From Campylobacter concisus (GTDB lineage: Bacteria > Campylobacterota > Campylobacteria > Campylobacterales > Campylobacteraceae), in contig NZ_CP049264.1 of assembly GCF_003048875.2 (NCBI RefSeq), forward strand, positions 1,364,001 through 1,428,000: a stretch of 64,000 nucleotides of DNA. The letters are read 5' to 3'. Positions 30,579-40,220 of the stretch are shown one piece after another. A model generated the notes under the pieces. That model saw only the letters and a list, made by a program, of their open reading frames with translations, did not search any database and had not been told where the DNA came from. A program made the position numbers and the translations under genes. Positions within the stretch are counted from its first letter, which is position 1. Each line of letters opens with the position of its first letter.

Positions 30579-30587
30579 ATTTTATCA
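30579..30587 (-). promoter_or_regulatory. Extended -10 promoter of the galE-pgl-his run
   Basis: TGATAAAAT on the minus strand fits an extended -10 (TGn plus TAAAAT). The predicted start of transcription is about 20 bases before the TTG start of galE. It is the most convincing promoter at the head of the 22-kb run. Confidence 0.5.
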
Positions 30588-30708
30588 AAAATAGAGTAAA
30601 GCAAAAGTAAAGCAAGGTTAGTTTTTAAAATTTACCTAAAAGCTGCAAAATAGATCTTTGCCTTTATAAATTTAAAATAGACTTACAATCTATTTTAAAT
30701 TTAATCTT

Positions 30709-30714
30709 TATAAT
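30709..30714 (+). promoter_or_regulatory. -10 box of the luciferase-like gene
   Basis: A perfect TATAAT 26 bases before the ATG at 30740, in the divergent region opposite galE. AAAAAAGGATAAAA provides the ribosome site. Confidence 0.6.
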
Positions 30715-30739
30715 CCTTCATCTACAAAAAAGGATAAAA

Positions 30740-31780
30740 ATGAATGTCTCGATCTTAAATTTACTGCCGATAAAGCAAGGCGGTGATGCAAAAGCTGCCA
30801 TAGATGCAGCCGTTAGACTAGCTATTTTTGCCGAGGATATCGGCATGAAGCGCTACTGGGTTGCCGAGCATCACAATATGAGAAATTTAGCAAGTTCAGC
30901 CACGCAGCTCATCATCGCGCACATCTTAGAGCACACAAAAAGCCTGCGCGTGGGCTCTGGCGGCGTGATGCTACCAAACCACAGCCCCTACTCTATCGCA
31001 GAGCAGTATGCCACTCTTGAGACGTTATTTCCTAACCGCGTCGATCTTGGGCTAGGCAGAGCTCCAGGGACTGATCAAGAGACAGCTGCGGTACTTAGAC
31101 GAGGTGCTAGAGAGATAGAATTTGACATGCAGATAAACGAGCTAATGGACTATTTTGACGCCAAAAGAGCCGTAAAAGCCTATCCAAAAATTGAAAAATT
31201 TCCGCCCATCTACATACTTGGCTCAAGCATATATAGCGCATACGTGGCGGCTGAGTTTGGCCTGCCTTACGCCTTTGCGTCGCACTTTGCACCACGTTCG
31301 CTAGAAAAAGCAGTAGAAATTTATCGTCAGAATTTCAAGCCCTCTTCGTTTCTTTCTGCCCCTTATGTCATCGCAGGAGCAAATGTGATAATAGCTCAAA
31401 GTGACGAGCTAGCAAAGAGTTTGGCAACTACGCAAACGCAGTTTTTCTTAAACGTAGTAACTGGCGAAAAAGAGTATTTGCAGCCACCAAAAAAGGACAA
31501 CGACGAGGTCTTTGCTGCTTCTTACAAAACAGGCAGCAAGGCTCCACATTTTGGGCCGATCGACTTTAGGCAAATAGAACTAAAAAATAGAGAGAGAATC
31601 GTCACCGAAGAGATGATGGCGTGCTCTTTCATAGGCTCAAAACAAAGCGTTAAAGAGCAAATTTTAGAGTTTCAAAATAGACTGGCAGTCGATGAGATCA
31701 TGGCTCAAAGTTTCATTTTTGATGAGGAGGCGCAGTTTGACTCTTTTAGGGCTTTAAAAGAGATCGCGGATGAAATTTAA
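30740..31780 (+). CDS. LLM class flavin-dependent oxidoreductase (luciferase-like)
   Basis: 346 residues. YWVAEHHNMRNLASSAT, VGSGGVMLPNHSPYSIAEQ and VDLGLGRAPGTD are the standard motifs of the bacterial luciferase-like monooxygenase family in its MsnO8/YhbW branch. It probably uses FMNH2 or F420-like flavin; the substrate is unknown. It has its own promoter and is read divergently from galE. Its stop overlaps the stop of the ligase gene by 4 bp in convergent orientation. Confidence 0.88.
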   Translation: MNVSILNLLPIKQGGDAKAAIDAAVRLAIFAEDIGMKRYWVAEHHNMRNLASSATQLIIAHILEHTKSLRVGSGGVMLPNHSPYSIAEQYATLETLFPNRVDLGLGRAPGTDQETAAVLRRGAREIEFDMQINELMDYFDAKRAVKAYPKIEKFPPIYILGSSIYSAYVAAEFGLPYAFASHFAPRSLEKAVEIYRQNFKPSSFLSAPYVIAGANVIIAQSDELAKSLATTQTQFFLNVVTGEKEYLQPPKKDNDEVFAASYKTGSKAPHFGPIDFRQIELKNRERIVTEEMMACSFIGSKQSVKEQILEFQNRLAVDEIMAQSFIFDEEAQFDSFRALKEIADEI

Positions 31781-32643
31781 TCCTCTCTAACCCTTAAAAA
31801 TATAGGAAATCTTGGCTTGCCATTATAAGTTAAATTTTGAAATTTATATGTGATGATAGAGCCTATCTTTGGGGGATTTGTGCGCTGCTCGTCGCCTAGT
31901 CCTGAGCCTATTTTAAAGATAGTGCCCTCTTTTGGCTCGCCAGCTTTTTCTTCGCCATGCTTGCCACCAAGCGCCCTGCAAGTGAGCGAGCCAGCAAGAT
32001 TTGCGTATTTGCCGCTGCCTTTATTTATTGAGACCACCTCGCACTCAGCATCTTTAAATTTCTTAAATTTGAGCGCATTTTTGCTTCGTTTTCGCTCGTA
32101 GGGCGCATTTGGCTCACGCACGACTGCTCCCTCGCCGCCTCTTGCGATAATGTCCTTTGTAAATTTTAAAAACTGGGCGTTATCGCGCATTTTTATCTGT
32201 TTTATGATGGTTAAATTTTGATTTGGCTCATTTTTTAGAAATTTAGCCAAAACTTCAAGCCTATCAAGCAAGCCACCACTTGCCTCTGGCACGTCAAAAA
32301 TGTGAAATTTAAGCCTGCTCCATGCCTTTTCATCTGGCAGCTTATCCATCACGGTAGCTTGAATTTCTTCAAATTTAAGCTCCTTTGCGTAAAGCTCGCC
32401 ATCAAGTGCAAATTTTGGGAAATTTTTAGTAAAACTTAGCGGTGCATTTAGCCTTTTGCCCTGCCTTGAGAGTAAAATTTCTCCGTCCCAGTAGGCACGC
32501 ACACCATCAAGCTTCTCGCTAGCTAGCCAGCCTGAGACGTTTTGATCTTTAAATTCGCTAAGACGCAGCAGCTCAAGCTTGCCCTGCCCTGCTCCAAAGG
32601 CAAAGCTAAGGCAAAATGCTAAGAAAAGGGCTAGAAATTTCAA
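31777..32643 (-). CDS. Minimal ATP-dependent DNA ligase with signal peptide (LigE type)
   Basis: 288 residues, beginning with an export signal ([19 protein letters not shown]). The nucleotidyltransferase motifs follow: motif [12 protein letters not shown] with the AMP-accepting Lys, motif III KFHIFDV, motif [12 protein letters not shown], motif [15 protein letters not shown] short OB domain ends the protein. LigE-type enzymes are predicted periplasmic ligases of Gram-negative bacteria, often linked to uptake or extracellular DNA. It overlaps the epimerase gene by 4 bp (ATGA), so the two are probably co-transcribed. Confidence 0.9.
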   Translation of the reverse strand: MKFLALFLAFCLSFAFGAGQGKLELLRLSEFKDQNVSGWLASEKLDGVRAYWDGEILLSRQGKRLNAPLSFTKNFPKFALDGELYAKELKFEEIQATVMDKLPDEKAWSRLKFHIFDVPEASGGLLDRLEVLAKFLKNEPNQNLTIIKQIKMRDNAQFLKFTKDIIARGGEGAVVREPNAPYERKRSKNALKFKKFKDAECEVVSINKGSGKYANLAGSLTCRALGGKHGEEKAGEPKEGTIFKIGSGLGDEQRTNPPKIGSIITYKFQNLTYNGKPRFPIFLRVRED

Positions 32644-33698
32644 ATTTTTATGCCGTAAAACTCGCTATACCACTCGACAAATTTAGCCACGCCGTCATTT
32701 ACTTTTGTATTTGGCTTGTAGTCAAAGTCAGCCACAAGGTCGCTCACGTCTGCAAATGTCGCTGGCACGTCGCCTGCTTGAAGTGGGAGGAAATTTTTCT
32801 TGATCTCGCGGCCGATCTTTATCTCAACTGCTTTGATGTAGTCCATGAGCTCAACTGGGCTGTTGTTACCGATATTATAGACCTTAAACGGCGCTTTTGA
32901 GGTGGCAGGGTCTGGGTGCTTTGCGTCCCAGTTTGGATTTGGCTTAGCAGGGTTGTCGATACACTTGATGATACCCTTTACGATGTCGTCCACGTAGGTA
33001 AAGTCGCGCTTCATCTTGCCGTAGTTAAAGACGTCGATGGTTTTATCTTTAAGTGCCGCGTCAACAAACAAAAATAGCGCCATATCAGGGCGTCCCCATG
33101 GTCCATAAACCGTAAAAAAGCGAAGTCCAGTCGTTGGCACGTTAAATAGGTGACTATAAGTGTGCGCCATCATCTCGTTGCTCTTCTTAGTCGCTGCATA
33201 GAGGCTTATAGGGTGATTGACCCCCTCGTGCGTAGAAAATGGCATGTTTTCATTTAGTCCATAAACCGAGCTAGAGCTTGCATAGACTAAATTTTTAATC
33301 TCATTGTGGCGGCAGCACTCGAGGATATTCATAAAGCCTGTGATGTTGCTGTCTATATAGGCTTTTGGATTTATAAGCGAGTAGCGAACGCCAGCTTGTG
33401 CGGCTAAATTTACCACTACGTCAAATTTTTGCTTCTCAAAAAGCTCTTTCATCGTCTTTTCATCAGCAAGGTCAGCTTTTATAAATTTTAAATTTGGATG
33501 CGTTTTTGATGTGATGAGCTTGCCGTAATCTATCTCGCTCACGTCAAAGCCAGCCGTTTTTAGGCGCGCAAGCTTTAAATTTACGTCGTAATAGTCATTT
33601 ATCACGTCATACCCAACGACCTCATCTCCGCGCGCCACAAGGGCATTTGCAAGGTGAAATCCTATAAATCCAGCTGTTCCAGTTACTAAAATTTTCAT
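32640..33698 (-). CDS. UDP-glucuronate 4-epimerase-like NAD-dependent epimerase
   Basis: 352 residues. [19 protein letters not shown] is the NAD-binding motif; SSSSVYG and the active-site YAATK follow; [20 protein letters not shown] and [16 protein letters not shown] are typical of UDP-GlcA epimerases (WbnF/LspL/Uge type). It would make UDP-GalA from the Ugd product. Although separated from the pgl run by two genes, it is on the same strand and completes that pathway. Confidence 0.88.
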   Translation of the reverse strand: MKILVTGTAGFIGFHLANALVARGDEVVGYDVINDYYDVNLKLARLKTAGFDVSEIDYGKLITSKTHPNLKFIKADLADEKTMKELFEKQKFDVVVNLAAQAGVRYSLINPKAYIDSNITGFMNILECCRHNEIKNLVYASSSSVYGLNENMPFSTHEGVNHPISLYAATKKSNEMMAHTYSHLFNVPTTGLRFFTVYGPWGRPDMALFLFVDAALKDKTIDVFNYGKMKRDFTYVDDIVKGIIKCIDNPAKPNPNWDAKHPDPATSKAPFKVYNIGNNSPVELMDYIKAVEIKIGREIKKNFLPLQAGDVPATFADVSDLVADFDYKPNTKVNDGVAKFVEWYSEFYGIKI

Positions 33699-33786
33699 AT
33701 TTTTCCTTTCAAATTTGACGCTATTTTAGCACACTTTTATTTGTCGTCTTAGAGAAGATATATAAAGTTATCTTAGTTTTTTTACA

Positions 33787-34509
33787 TCAAAAATTACATT
33801 TTGACAATTTAAACAAACAAGAAAGTCCCCATCCAATAAGAAATGTGGCATAAAATGCAGCGCCTGCTATATATACCATAGGAAAAGCTACAACAGTAGC
33901 AGCTGCACCAGCAACCATTGTTGTACCTACAAGGACACTTCCCACATCAAGATCACTGCCACTATTGTTTTTTGTACAATCATCGCTTGCAAAGACTTTT
34001 ATAGGATTTTGAAATTTACCTAATTTTAAAATTTCTTTTCGCTTCTCATCATCTAACCTCACAAGGTTTCCATTTAAATAATTAAAACTAGTCACATAAC
34101 CGGCCTTTAAGAGGCTTTTTATAAACTCAGAGCCATCTTTGTTTATAAGAGGGTTGAACATATTAAAAGATTTTTTTAAGTCAAGATATTTTTCATCTGA
34201 AATTTTCTTTTTTTCTATTGCAATAACATAAGATCCTGCAATCTTTTGCTCTTTTTCATATATACAAACGGTTGCGAAATCCTCTTTCACATCTTTTGCA
34301 AATTCACTGGCAAAAAAGCGTCTAATCTCATCGATATCGGCAGTTTCTTTTATACTAAAACTATACTTATCACCAATAACGTAATACTCATTGTTGTACT
34401 TATAAAGACCTCTTAGGTCATCTATCTTCTTTGAAGCAGCAGTTTTACTTGCACATCCAGAAAATATTAAAGAAAAAGCGATCGCAAAAATCATAAATTT
34501 CTTAAACAT
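33787..34509 (-). CDS. Lipoprotein of unknown function, paralogue 1
   Basis: 240 residues. The signal peptide ends in a lipobox-like IFSGCAS, so the protein is probably lipid-anchored. The body contains DLRGLYKYNNEYYVIGDKYSF and GKFQNPIKVF, both also seen in the neighbour at 34519, which marks a tandem duplication. The last 50 residues are a Gly/Ala-rich hydrophobic stretch that may be a hairpin membrane segment. The DNA is more AT-rich than that of the surrounding genes. No family was recognised. Confidence 0.7.
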   Translation of the reverse strand: MFKKFMIFAIAFSLIFSGCASKTAASKKIDDLRGLYKYNNEYYVIGDKYSFSIKETADIDEIRRFFASEFAKDVKEDFATVCIYEKEQKIAGSYVIAIEKKKISDEKYLDLKKSFNMFNPLINKDGSEFIKSLLKAGYVTSFNYLNGNLVRLDDEKRKEILKLGKFQNPIKVFASDDCTKNNSGSDLDVGSVLVGTTMVAGAAATVVAFPMVYIAGAAFYATFLIGWGLSCLFKLSKCNF

Positions 34510-34518
34510 ATATACCCC

Positions 34519-35193
34519 TCAAAAATTATTTTTAGAACACCTACTAAAGACACAAACTACAGGTACCCATACAGGCATAGTAAGCGCAGCAACGGTAACT
34601 ACACCAACTGCGATTGGAAATAATAATATGACCTGAACATTTGAAGCCACTTCTTCTGGTGATTCCTTTCTTGAGTAAACATAATTTATATCGACATTTA
34701 TAGGATTTTTAAATTTTCCTAGGCTTAAAATCCTATCTCTTTCGTCTTTTGATATCTTTACAACATCGCCACTTAGATGAAACCCACCGATCAAGAGCTT
34801 TTTAAACTTCGAATCAGTCCCTAAATTCAAAGCCTTTTTTTCTTTAAAGGATTTGAAAGTATTATAAAGTCTATTTCGTTCATTATCTGTAAATGAGTCA
34901 AAACCAAGTGACACAAAATAGTCGCCAACCATTTTACCACTCGCTTCGTCTATATCTACTTTTGCAAAATCTTTAATTATGCTTTTTGAAAAATCACTTT
35001 GATAAAAATCCTTTATCTCATCAATTTTTGAGGTTTCATTTAACTTATAGCTAAATTTATCTCCTAATATATAATATCCCCCATTATGCATATAAATGCC
35101 TTGCAATTTGTCTGTTTTACTTACAGTTTCCTTATAAGAACATCCACTTATCATAAATGCAATTAAAATAAAAAATAGAATTTTTCTAAGCAA
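34519..35193 (-). CDS. Lipoprotein of unknown function, paralogue 2
   Basis: 224 residues with the lipobox MISGCSY. KLQGIYMHNGGYYILGDKFSY and LGKFKNPINV align with the product at 33787. The C-terminus again carries a hydrophobic stretch ending in CVFSRCSKNNF. The pair lies nine bases apart in AT-rich DNA between the epimerase and exonuclease genes. Function unknown; the duplication suggests a surface or envelope role under diversifying use. Confidence 0.7.
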   Translation of the reverse strand: MLRKILFFILIAFMISGCSYKETVSKTDKLQGIYMHNGGYYILGDKFSYKLNETSKIDEIKDFYQSDFSKSIIKDFAKVDIDEASGKMVGDYFVSLGFDSFTDNERNRLYNTFKSFKEKKALNLGTDSKFKKLLIGGFHLSGDVVKISKDERDRILSLGKFKNPINVDINYVYSRKESPEEVASNVQVILLFPIAVGVVTVAALTMPVWVPVVCVFSRCSKNNF

Positions 35194-35274
35194 AAGTTTC
35201 CTTTTTTAAATTTTGTTGCATTTTAACAAAAAACTTATATTTAAACAAGAAATTAATGAATTTAAAATTTTGGC

Positions 35275-36285
35275 TTATTCGTCGTCTAAATTTATCTCAG
35301 GCACTTTCTCTTCAAAAAGTGTCTTGCTCTTTGGCTCTTTTGGCTTTAGATCGCTTGCTTTTTTAAGCAAACCGCCCAACATATCGCGGTTTAGCTCCTC
35401 TTTGCTAATCGGCCTTACATCATCAAATTCGCTAAACTCCAAGGCCTCTTTATCTACCTTGATCTCGTAGTCTAGCTGTCCGTTAAGCCTTGCTAGCTCG
35501 TCACTTATCGCAGAGCAAAAGACCTCGCTGTATCCTCTGTGAGCGCAGTTTTTAACTAGAAATTCGCTCATCACGTTTAGGTGATTTGTGTAGTCATCTT
35601 GCAAGATATTTGCCTGCAAAAGCTCAAATTTCAAAAAGAGCCAGTATGTGTTAAGCACGTCGCTTTCGCAGTACTCGTTTATCTTATCAAGCTCGCCTGC
35701 GTAGTATAGCTCAAGCACCTGATCGCCGTGCACGTCGTATTTGCCAGGTAAATTTAAGCTAGCGCAAAGCGTATCGAGCTTTAGCCCTCTTACGCTTCCA
35801 AAATCGCTTATAAAATCAAGCAAATCAAGGTGAAATTTAGGCGAATACCTTGCCCTATAATTTTCCCATTTGTTTTTATTTAGCTCTTTGTTTTCGCTCT
35901 CATAATATGCCACCGCATTTAGGTTGTAGCGCATCGCACGCACCATAAGCATTGGCAGGTCAAAGCCACGGCCATTAAAACTAACGAGCCTTGGGTTATA
36001 ATCATTTATAAATTTTAAAAATTTAGCGATGATCTCGCGCTCGTTCTTGCCCTCCATCGTGCTAACTTTTAAAAATTTGCCGTACTCATCGGCCATCACC
36101 GCAGAGATCGCGACCACTCTATGAAACATCACAGGCAAAAAGTCGCTACCACTAGCCTCTTTTTGCAATGCCATCGCCTGCACACTCACATCTTCGTCGC
36201 TTCCATCGATGCCGTAAATTTTTCTTATCAAATTTGCATCAGGTATCGTCTCGCAGTCAAAGACGCAGATGTAACTTTTCGCCAT
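35275..36285 (-). CDS. Predicted 3'-5' exonuclease of the PolB-like DEDDy family
   Basis: 336 residues. The DEDD motifs are visible: FDCETIPD (Exo I, D and E), SFNGRGFDLP (Exo II), and EYCESDVLNTYWLF (Exo III, YxxxD type). The fold matches the exonuclease domain of family B polymerases but no polymerase domain follows. It probably acts in DNA repair; the biological substrate is unknown. It lies alone between the lipoprotein pair and the divergent LOS locus. Confidence 0.87.
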   Translation of the reverse strand: MAKSYICVFDCETIPDANLIRKIYGIDGSDEDVSVQAMALQKEASGSDFLPVMFHRVVAISAVMADEYGKFLKVSTMEGKNEREIIAKFLKFINDYNPRLVSFNGRGFDLPMLMVRAMRYNLNAVAYYESENKELNKNKWENYRARYSPKFHLDLLDFISDFGSVRGLKLDTLCASLNLPGKYDVHGDQVLELYYAGELDKINEYCESDVLNTYWLFLKFELLQANILQDDYTNHLNVMSEFLVKNCAHRGYSEVFCSAISDELARLNGQLDYEIKVDKEALEFSEFDDVRPISKEELNRDMLGGLLKKASDLKPKEPKSKTLFEEKVPEINLDDE

Positions 36286-36348
36286 TTTAGCCCTTTTTTA
36301 AGCATTTTTTTTTAAAATCATACCAAAAATTTATATTTAAAGTAGCCA

Positions 36349-37323
36349 ATGCAAGATAAAAATCAACTAAAAATAGCCATTGTAAAGCTTTCGGCACTTG
36401 GGGACATCGTCCATGCAGCCATCGTGCTTCAGTTTATCAAAAAGCACTGCCCAAATGCTCACATCACATGGCTCGTTGATGCCCGTTTTGCAAGCCTTTT
36501 AAAAGACCATCCCCTAATCGACGAACTAGTCGTTTTGCCGCTTAAAGAGAGCTTTAAAAAGAGCTACAAGATCATAAAAACGCTTGGTAAATTTGACAAG
36601 ATCATCGACCTGCAAGGACTTTTCAAATCAGCCGTCGTCGCAAAACTACTTGGCAAAGAAATTTATGGCTTTAGCAGAGAAAGCGTCAAAGAAAAGATAG
36701 CAGCCAGGCTTTATAGGCATAAATTTAAGATCGACTACAACGAAAATATCATAGTTAGAAACCTAAGCCTCGTTGGATATGCCTTAAATTTTAGCTTTGA
36801 CAGAGATGAAATTTTAAAAAAATCACCCTGCTTTGAAATTTGCAAAAAATTTAAAAATGAAAGCGGTAAAAAACGCGTACTAATTGCTGCCTTTGCAAGC
36901 GAAGAGAGCAAAATTTATGACAAATTTAAAGATGTGATCAGACTGCTTGAGGGATGCGAAATTTACCTTTGCTACGGGAGTGAGAGCGAAAAAACAAGGG
37001 CTGAGGCGATCATTTCAGGCACTTCTGCAAAACTGCTTGAAAAACTAAGCATAAAAGATATGATAGATTTTATCGCGAGCTGCGATCTAGTAATCGGCAA
37101 CGATAGCGGTCTAACGCACCTTGCATGGGCTGTAAATAGGCCTTCTATCACGCTTTTTGGCAACCGACCAAGCCACCGCAATGCCTATGTCACAGACAAA
37201 AACTTAGTTGTTGATATGGGCAAGGAGATAGATGCTAGAAGCATCGATAAAAACGACTTTTGCATAAGAGAAATTTACCCTGAAACGGTTGCAAATTTTG
37301 CAAAAAGGCTGCTAAATGGATAG
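36349..37323 (+). CDS. waaC: Lipopolysaccharide heptosyltransferase I
   Basis: 324 residues, GT9. IAIVKLSALGDIVHAAIVLQ is the WaaC N-terminal signature, and GNDSGLTHLAWAVNRPSI is the ADP-heptose binding block. It attaches the first L,D-heptose to Kdo of the inner core. As in other Campylobacter, waaC marks one edge of the LOS locus and waaF (52822) the other. The next gene overlaps by 8 bp. Confidence 0.93.
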   Translation: MQDKNQLKIAIVKLSALGDIVHAAIVLQFIKKHCPNAHITWLVDARFASLLKDHPLIDELVVLPLKESFKKSYKIIKTLGKFDKIIDLQGLFKSAVVAKLLGKEIYGFSRESVKEKIAARLYRHKFKIDYNENIIVRNLSLVGYALNFSFDRDEILKKSPCFEICKKFKNESGKKRVLIAAFASEESKIYDKFKDVIRLLEGCEIYLCYGSESEKTRAEAIISGTSAKLLEKLSIKDMIDFIASCDLVIGNDSGLTHLAWAVNRPSITLFGNRPSHRNAYVTDKNLVVDMGKEIDARSIDKNDFCIREIYPETVANFAKRLLNG

Positions 37324-38209
37324 GCTCTATCTAGCTGGCTTTTACACATTAAAATTTCTTATATTTATATTGCCTAGCTCACTTCAAAACCTGCTTGCTA
37401 AATTTTTAGCATTTGCGTTTATGAAGCTTAAAAAAAAGAGATTTCACATCGTGATGACAAATTTAGACCTTGCATTTGGCGAGACAAAGAGTAAAGAAGA
37501 GAAGCTAGAGATCGCCAAAAAATGCTACTACAACTTTGCAAAATACCTTGGCATAAATTTTATCCTCAATCAAAACACGACAAAGCAAAAGATACTTAAG
37601 CAAGTTGTTTTTAAAAATGAGCACTTTTTGCTTGATGCGATAAAGTCTGGCAGGCCTATCATCGTCACAACGGCGCACTTTGGGCAGTGGGAGATATTTC
37701 CTCTAGCTGTCGCGGCTCATTTTGGGCCATCTTCGGTGCTTGGCAGAAAGCTTGATAGCAGCGTCATGGATAAAATTTTAAGAGCAAACAGAGCGCAGTT
37801 TGACGTGGAGCTCATCGACAAAGATGGCGGTGCAAAAGATATCTTAAAAGCGCTGAAAGCTAGGCGAATAGTAGGAATTTTAGTCGATCAAAATACCGCG
37901 CCAAAAGATGGCATAAAGGTGCAGTTTTTTGGCAAAGACGTGCTTCATACGCCAGCGGCAAGCGTGCTAGCTCAAAAGACAAATGCCCTTATCATAAACG
38001 CATTTATCTACCAAAAAGGTGAAAATTTAAATGAAATTTGCTTTGAAGAGCCAATAGATATAAGCACGTTTGATAAAGAAGATGCCGTGCAAAAAGCGAC
38101 GCAGATGCAGTGCAGTGCGTGCGAAGAGATGGTTAGAGCAAGGCCAGAAGAGTACTTTTGGTTTCACCAAAGGTTTAAGAGATTTTACGAAAATGAGTAT
38201 AAATGCTAA
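37316..38209 (+). CDS. Lipid A late acyltransferase (HtrB/LpxL family)
   Basis: 297 residues. A hydrophobic N-terminus anchors the protein in the inner membrane. The catalytic HX4E motif is TAHFGQWE, and GILVDQNTAPKDG is a second family block. It adds a secondary acyl chain to lipid A, after Kdo transfer. It overlaps waaC by 8 bp and the GT2 gene by 7 bp, the arrangement seen in the C. jejuni LOS locus (htrB/waaM). Confidence 0.92.
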   Translation: MDRLYLAGFYTLKFLIFILPSSLQNLLAKFLAFAFMKLKKKRFHIVMTNLDLAFGETKSKEEKLEIAKKCYYNFAKYLGINFILNQNTTKQKILKQVVFKNEHFLLDAIKSGRPIIVTTAHFGQWEIFPLAVAAHFGPSSVLGRKLDSSVMDKILRANRAQFDVELIDKDGGAKDILKALKARRIVGILVDQNTAPKDGIKVQFFGKDVLHTPAASVLAQKTNALIINAFIYQKGENLNEICFEEPIDISTFDKEDAVQKATQMQCSACEEMVRARPEEYFWFHQRFKRFYENEYKC

Positions 38210-38907
38210 GCGTTGTCATTTTGACTTTTAATAGCGAAAAGTACCTAAAAGAGGTGCTAGATAGCGCTAAATTTGCTGATGAGATCATCGTGGTTGATAG
38301 CGGTTCAAAAGATAGCACAAGGCAAATTTGTGATGGCTTTAGCAATGTGAAATTTCACGAGCAAGCTTGGCTTGGATTTGGCGCGCAAAAGCAAAAGGGC
38401 GTGGATCTAGCCAAAAACGAGTGGGTATTTGTGCTTGATAGCGACGAGGTGATAACAGACGAGCTTAAAAATGAGATCATTAGCACATTAAAAGAGCCTA
38501 AATTTATGGCTTATAACGTTGCCAGGCTAAATTTTTTCTTTGGTAAAGCGATAAAAAACATGGGGCTATATCCGGACTACACGGTGAGACTTTTTAATAA
38601 AAATTTTGCCAAATTTGATGGCAGAGCTGTGCATGAAAAGGTTGTTTTAAATGACGGCTCACAAAGGCTTGGAGCGCTTAAAAACCACTTCTTGCACTAC
38701 GCGTATGAGAGCATCGAGCAGTTTATCGCCAAGCAAAATCGCTACTCAAGCATGGGCGCAAAAAGAAATTTACTAAAGGCGCTTACAAGCCCAGCTTGGA
38801 CATTTTTTAAGCTTTATGTGCTAAAAGGTGGCTTTAAAGAGGGCTTTGCTGGCTACGTTATCGCTAGACTTTACGCCCAGTACACATTTTGGAAATACAT
38901 AAAATGA
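38203..38907 (+). CDS. LOS core family 2 glycosyltransferase (WaaE/KdtX-like)
   Basis: 234 residues. SVVILTFNSEKYLKEVLDS, EIIVVDSGSKDSTRQI and VFVLDSDEVI give the GT-A fold with its metal-binding motif; GLYPDYTVRLFNK and DGRAVHEKV are typical of the WaaE/KdtX branch, which adds beta-glucose to heptose I. The stop overlaps the next start (ATGA). Confidence 0.88.
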   Translation: MLSVVILTFNSEKYLKEVLDSAKFADEIIVVDSGSKDSTRQICDGFSNVKFHEQAWLGFGAQKQKGVDLAKNEWVFVLDSDEVITDELKNEIISTLKEPKFMAYNVARLNFFFGKAIKNMGLYPDYTVRLFNKNFAKFDGRAVHEKVVLNDGSQRLGALKNHFLHYAYESIEQFIAKQNRYSSMGAKRNLLKALTSPAWTFFKLYVLKGGFKEGFAGYVIARLYAQYTFWKYIK

Positions 38908-39974
38908 AAATACTTGTGATTAAATTTAGAAACATCGGCGACGTGCTTTTGACAACGCCACTCATTGAAAATTTGCACCACTACTACCCAGATGCAACCA
39001 TCGACTTTGCCCTAAATAAAGGCACAGAAGCGATGATAGAAGGCAATCCTTATATAAACAAAATCCACATTTACGATAGGCAAAGTGCAAATTCTGGCTT
39101 TTTTAAAAAGCTAATTACCGAGCTAAAATTTATAAGAGCGATCAAAAAAGAGAAGTACGATATGGCGGTGCAAACGACCACTGGAGACCGCGGTGTCATC
39201 ATCTCAAAATACGCCAAGATCAAAAAGATAGTTGGCTTTTTAGGCAAGCATAAGGCGATAAACAAGCTTTTAAGCGTAAAGGCAAAATACTACGAAAATT
39301 TCTCTCACACGGTTGATCTAAATTTAAACGCACTAAGAGCTTTGGGCTTTGAGCCGGTTAGTAAAAAAGTGAGCGTTTTTTCAGACGAGAGCGTGGAGTA
39401 TCTAAATTTACCAAAACGCTTTGTGCACGTGCATCTAACAAGCCGCTGGATGTTTAAATGCGCAAACGACGAGAGCATGGCAGAGCTTATAGACTACTGC
39501 GAAAACGAGCTAAATGTAAAAGTCGTGCTAACAAGCGATAACAAAGAAAATGAGCTAAATAAGCTTGCAAGCGTGCTAAAAATTTGCAAAAGCGAGCCTA
39601 TAAATTTAGGCGGCAAGCTAAGCCTCAAACAAACGATCGCCCTCTCAAAGCGCTCAAGCCTCTTTATCGGCGTTGATACTGCTATCATGCACATAGCTGC
39701 AGCAAATGACGTACCAGTGATCGCCTTTTTTGGCCCTAGTGGAGCTTTTGAATGGGGACCTTGGGATAATGACTTGATGCAAAATGGCTACACAGCGCAA
39801 AATGGCATCCAAAGCATGGGCAAGCACATCGTCTATCAAAAGGACTGGGACTTTGTGCCTTGCGATAAAGAGGGTATAAAAGAGCACGGCATCGAGAAGA
39901 CTTTAATGGATTTTAGCGACGAAATGCCAGAGATAAAAGAGAAGATAAACCAAATTTTAAAAGGAGAAAAATAA
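38904..39974 (+). CDS. Heptosyltransferase III-like GT9
   Basis: About 356 residues from ATG 38904 (MKILVIKFRNIGDVLL), where the start overlaps the previous stop; an ATG five codons upstream is less likely. IGVDTAIMHIAAANDVPVIA is the ADP-heptose block. The subgroup with VIKFRNIGDVL is usually annotated WaaQ/heptosyltransferase III. It probably extends the LOS core. It is the last intact gene before the IS insertion. Confidence 0.87.
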   Translation: MKILVIKFRNIGDVLLTTPLIENLHHYYPDATIDFALNKGTEAMIEGNPYINKIHIYDRQSANSGFFKKLITELKFIRAIKKEKYDMAVQTTTGDRGVIISKYAKIKKIVGFLGKHKAINKLLSVKAKYYENFSHTVDLNLNALRALGFEPVSKKVSVFSDESVEYLNLPKRFVHVHLTSRWMFKCANDESMAELIDYCENELNVKVVLTSDNKENELNKLASVLKICKSEPINLGGKLSLKQTIALSKRSSLFIGVDTAIMHIAAANDVPVIAFFGPSGAFEWGPWDNDLMQNGYTAQNGIQSMGKHIVYQKDWDFVPCDKEGIKEHGIEKTLMDFSDEMPEIKEKINQILKGEK

Positions 39975-40019
39975 AGCTTCCTATTAAGCCCTCTCGTAAT
40001 TTGCAACTAAAAATCGCTT

Positions 40020-40135
40020 TTATATAAAGTTAGCTATGTTATGCATTTTTATTGCGATCAAAATAATATAATCTAGAATTGCTGGATATTATAGAATTTG
40101 TCATAATAGATGACGGTTCACCATTAAAATATAAA
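40020..40135 (+). pseudogene. 5' remnant of a family 2 glycosyltransferase gene, cut by the IS
   Basis: In one frame the sequence reads VSYVMHFYCDQNN, then after a frameshift LELLDIIEFVIIDDGSPLKYK right up to the IS end. VIIDDGSP is the standard GT2 nucleotide-binding motif. The reading continues across the IS into the right-hand fragment once the element and one target copy are removed. Frame breaks show the gene is dead. Confidence 0.7.
40128..40135 (+). repeat. Left target-site duplication of the IS1595 element
   Basis: AATATAAA, repeated exactly at 43763-43770. Eight bases is the usual IS1595-family duplication length. Confidence 0.92.
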
Positions 40136-40159
40136 GGCTCTGTTGCAATAACTTATTGA
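40136..40159 (+). repeat. Left terminal inverted repeat
   Basis: 24 bases, identical to the reverse complement of 43739-43762. Confidence 0.93.
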
Positions 40160-40220
40160 AAATTAAGTTGATTTTTGTTAGAATATACATTAATTAAATA
40201 ACGAAATATAGGGAGTTTCA

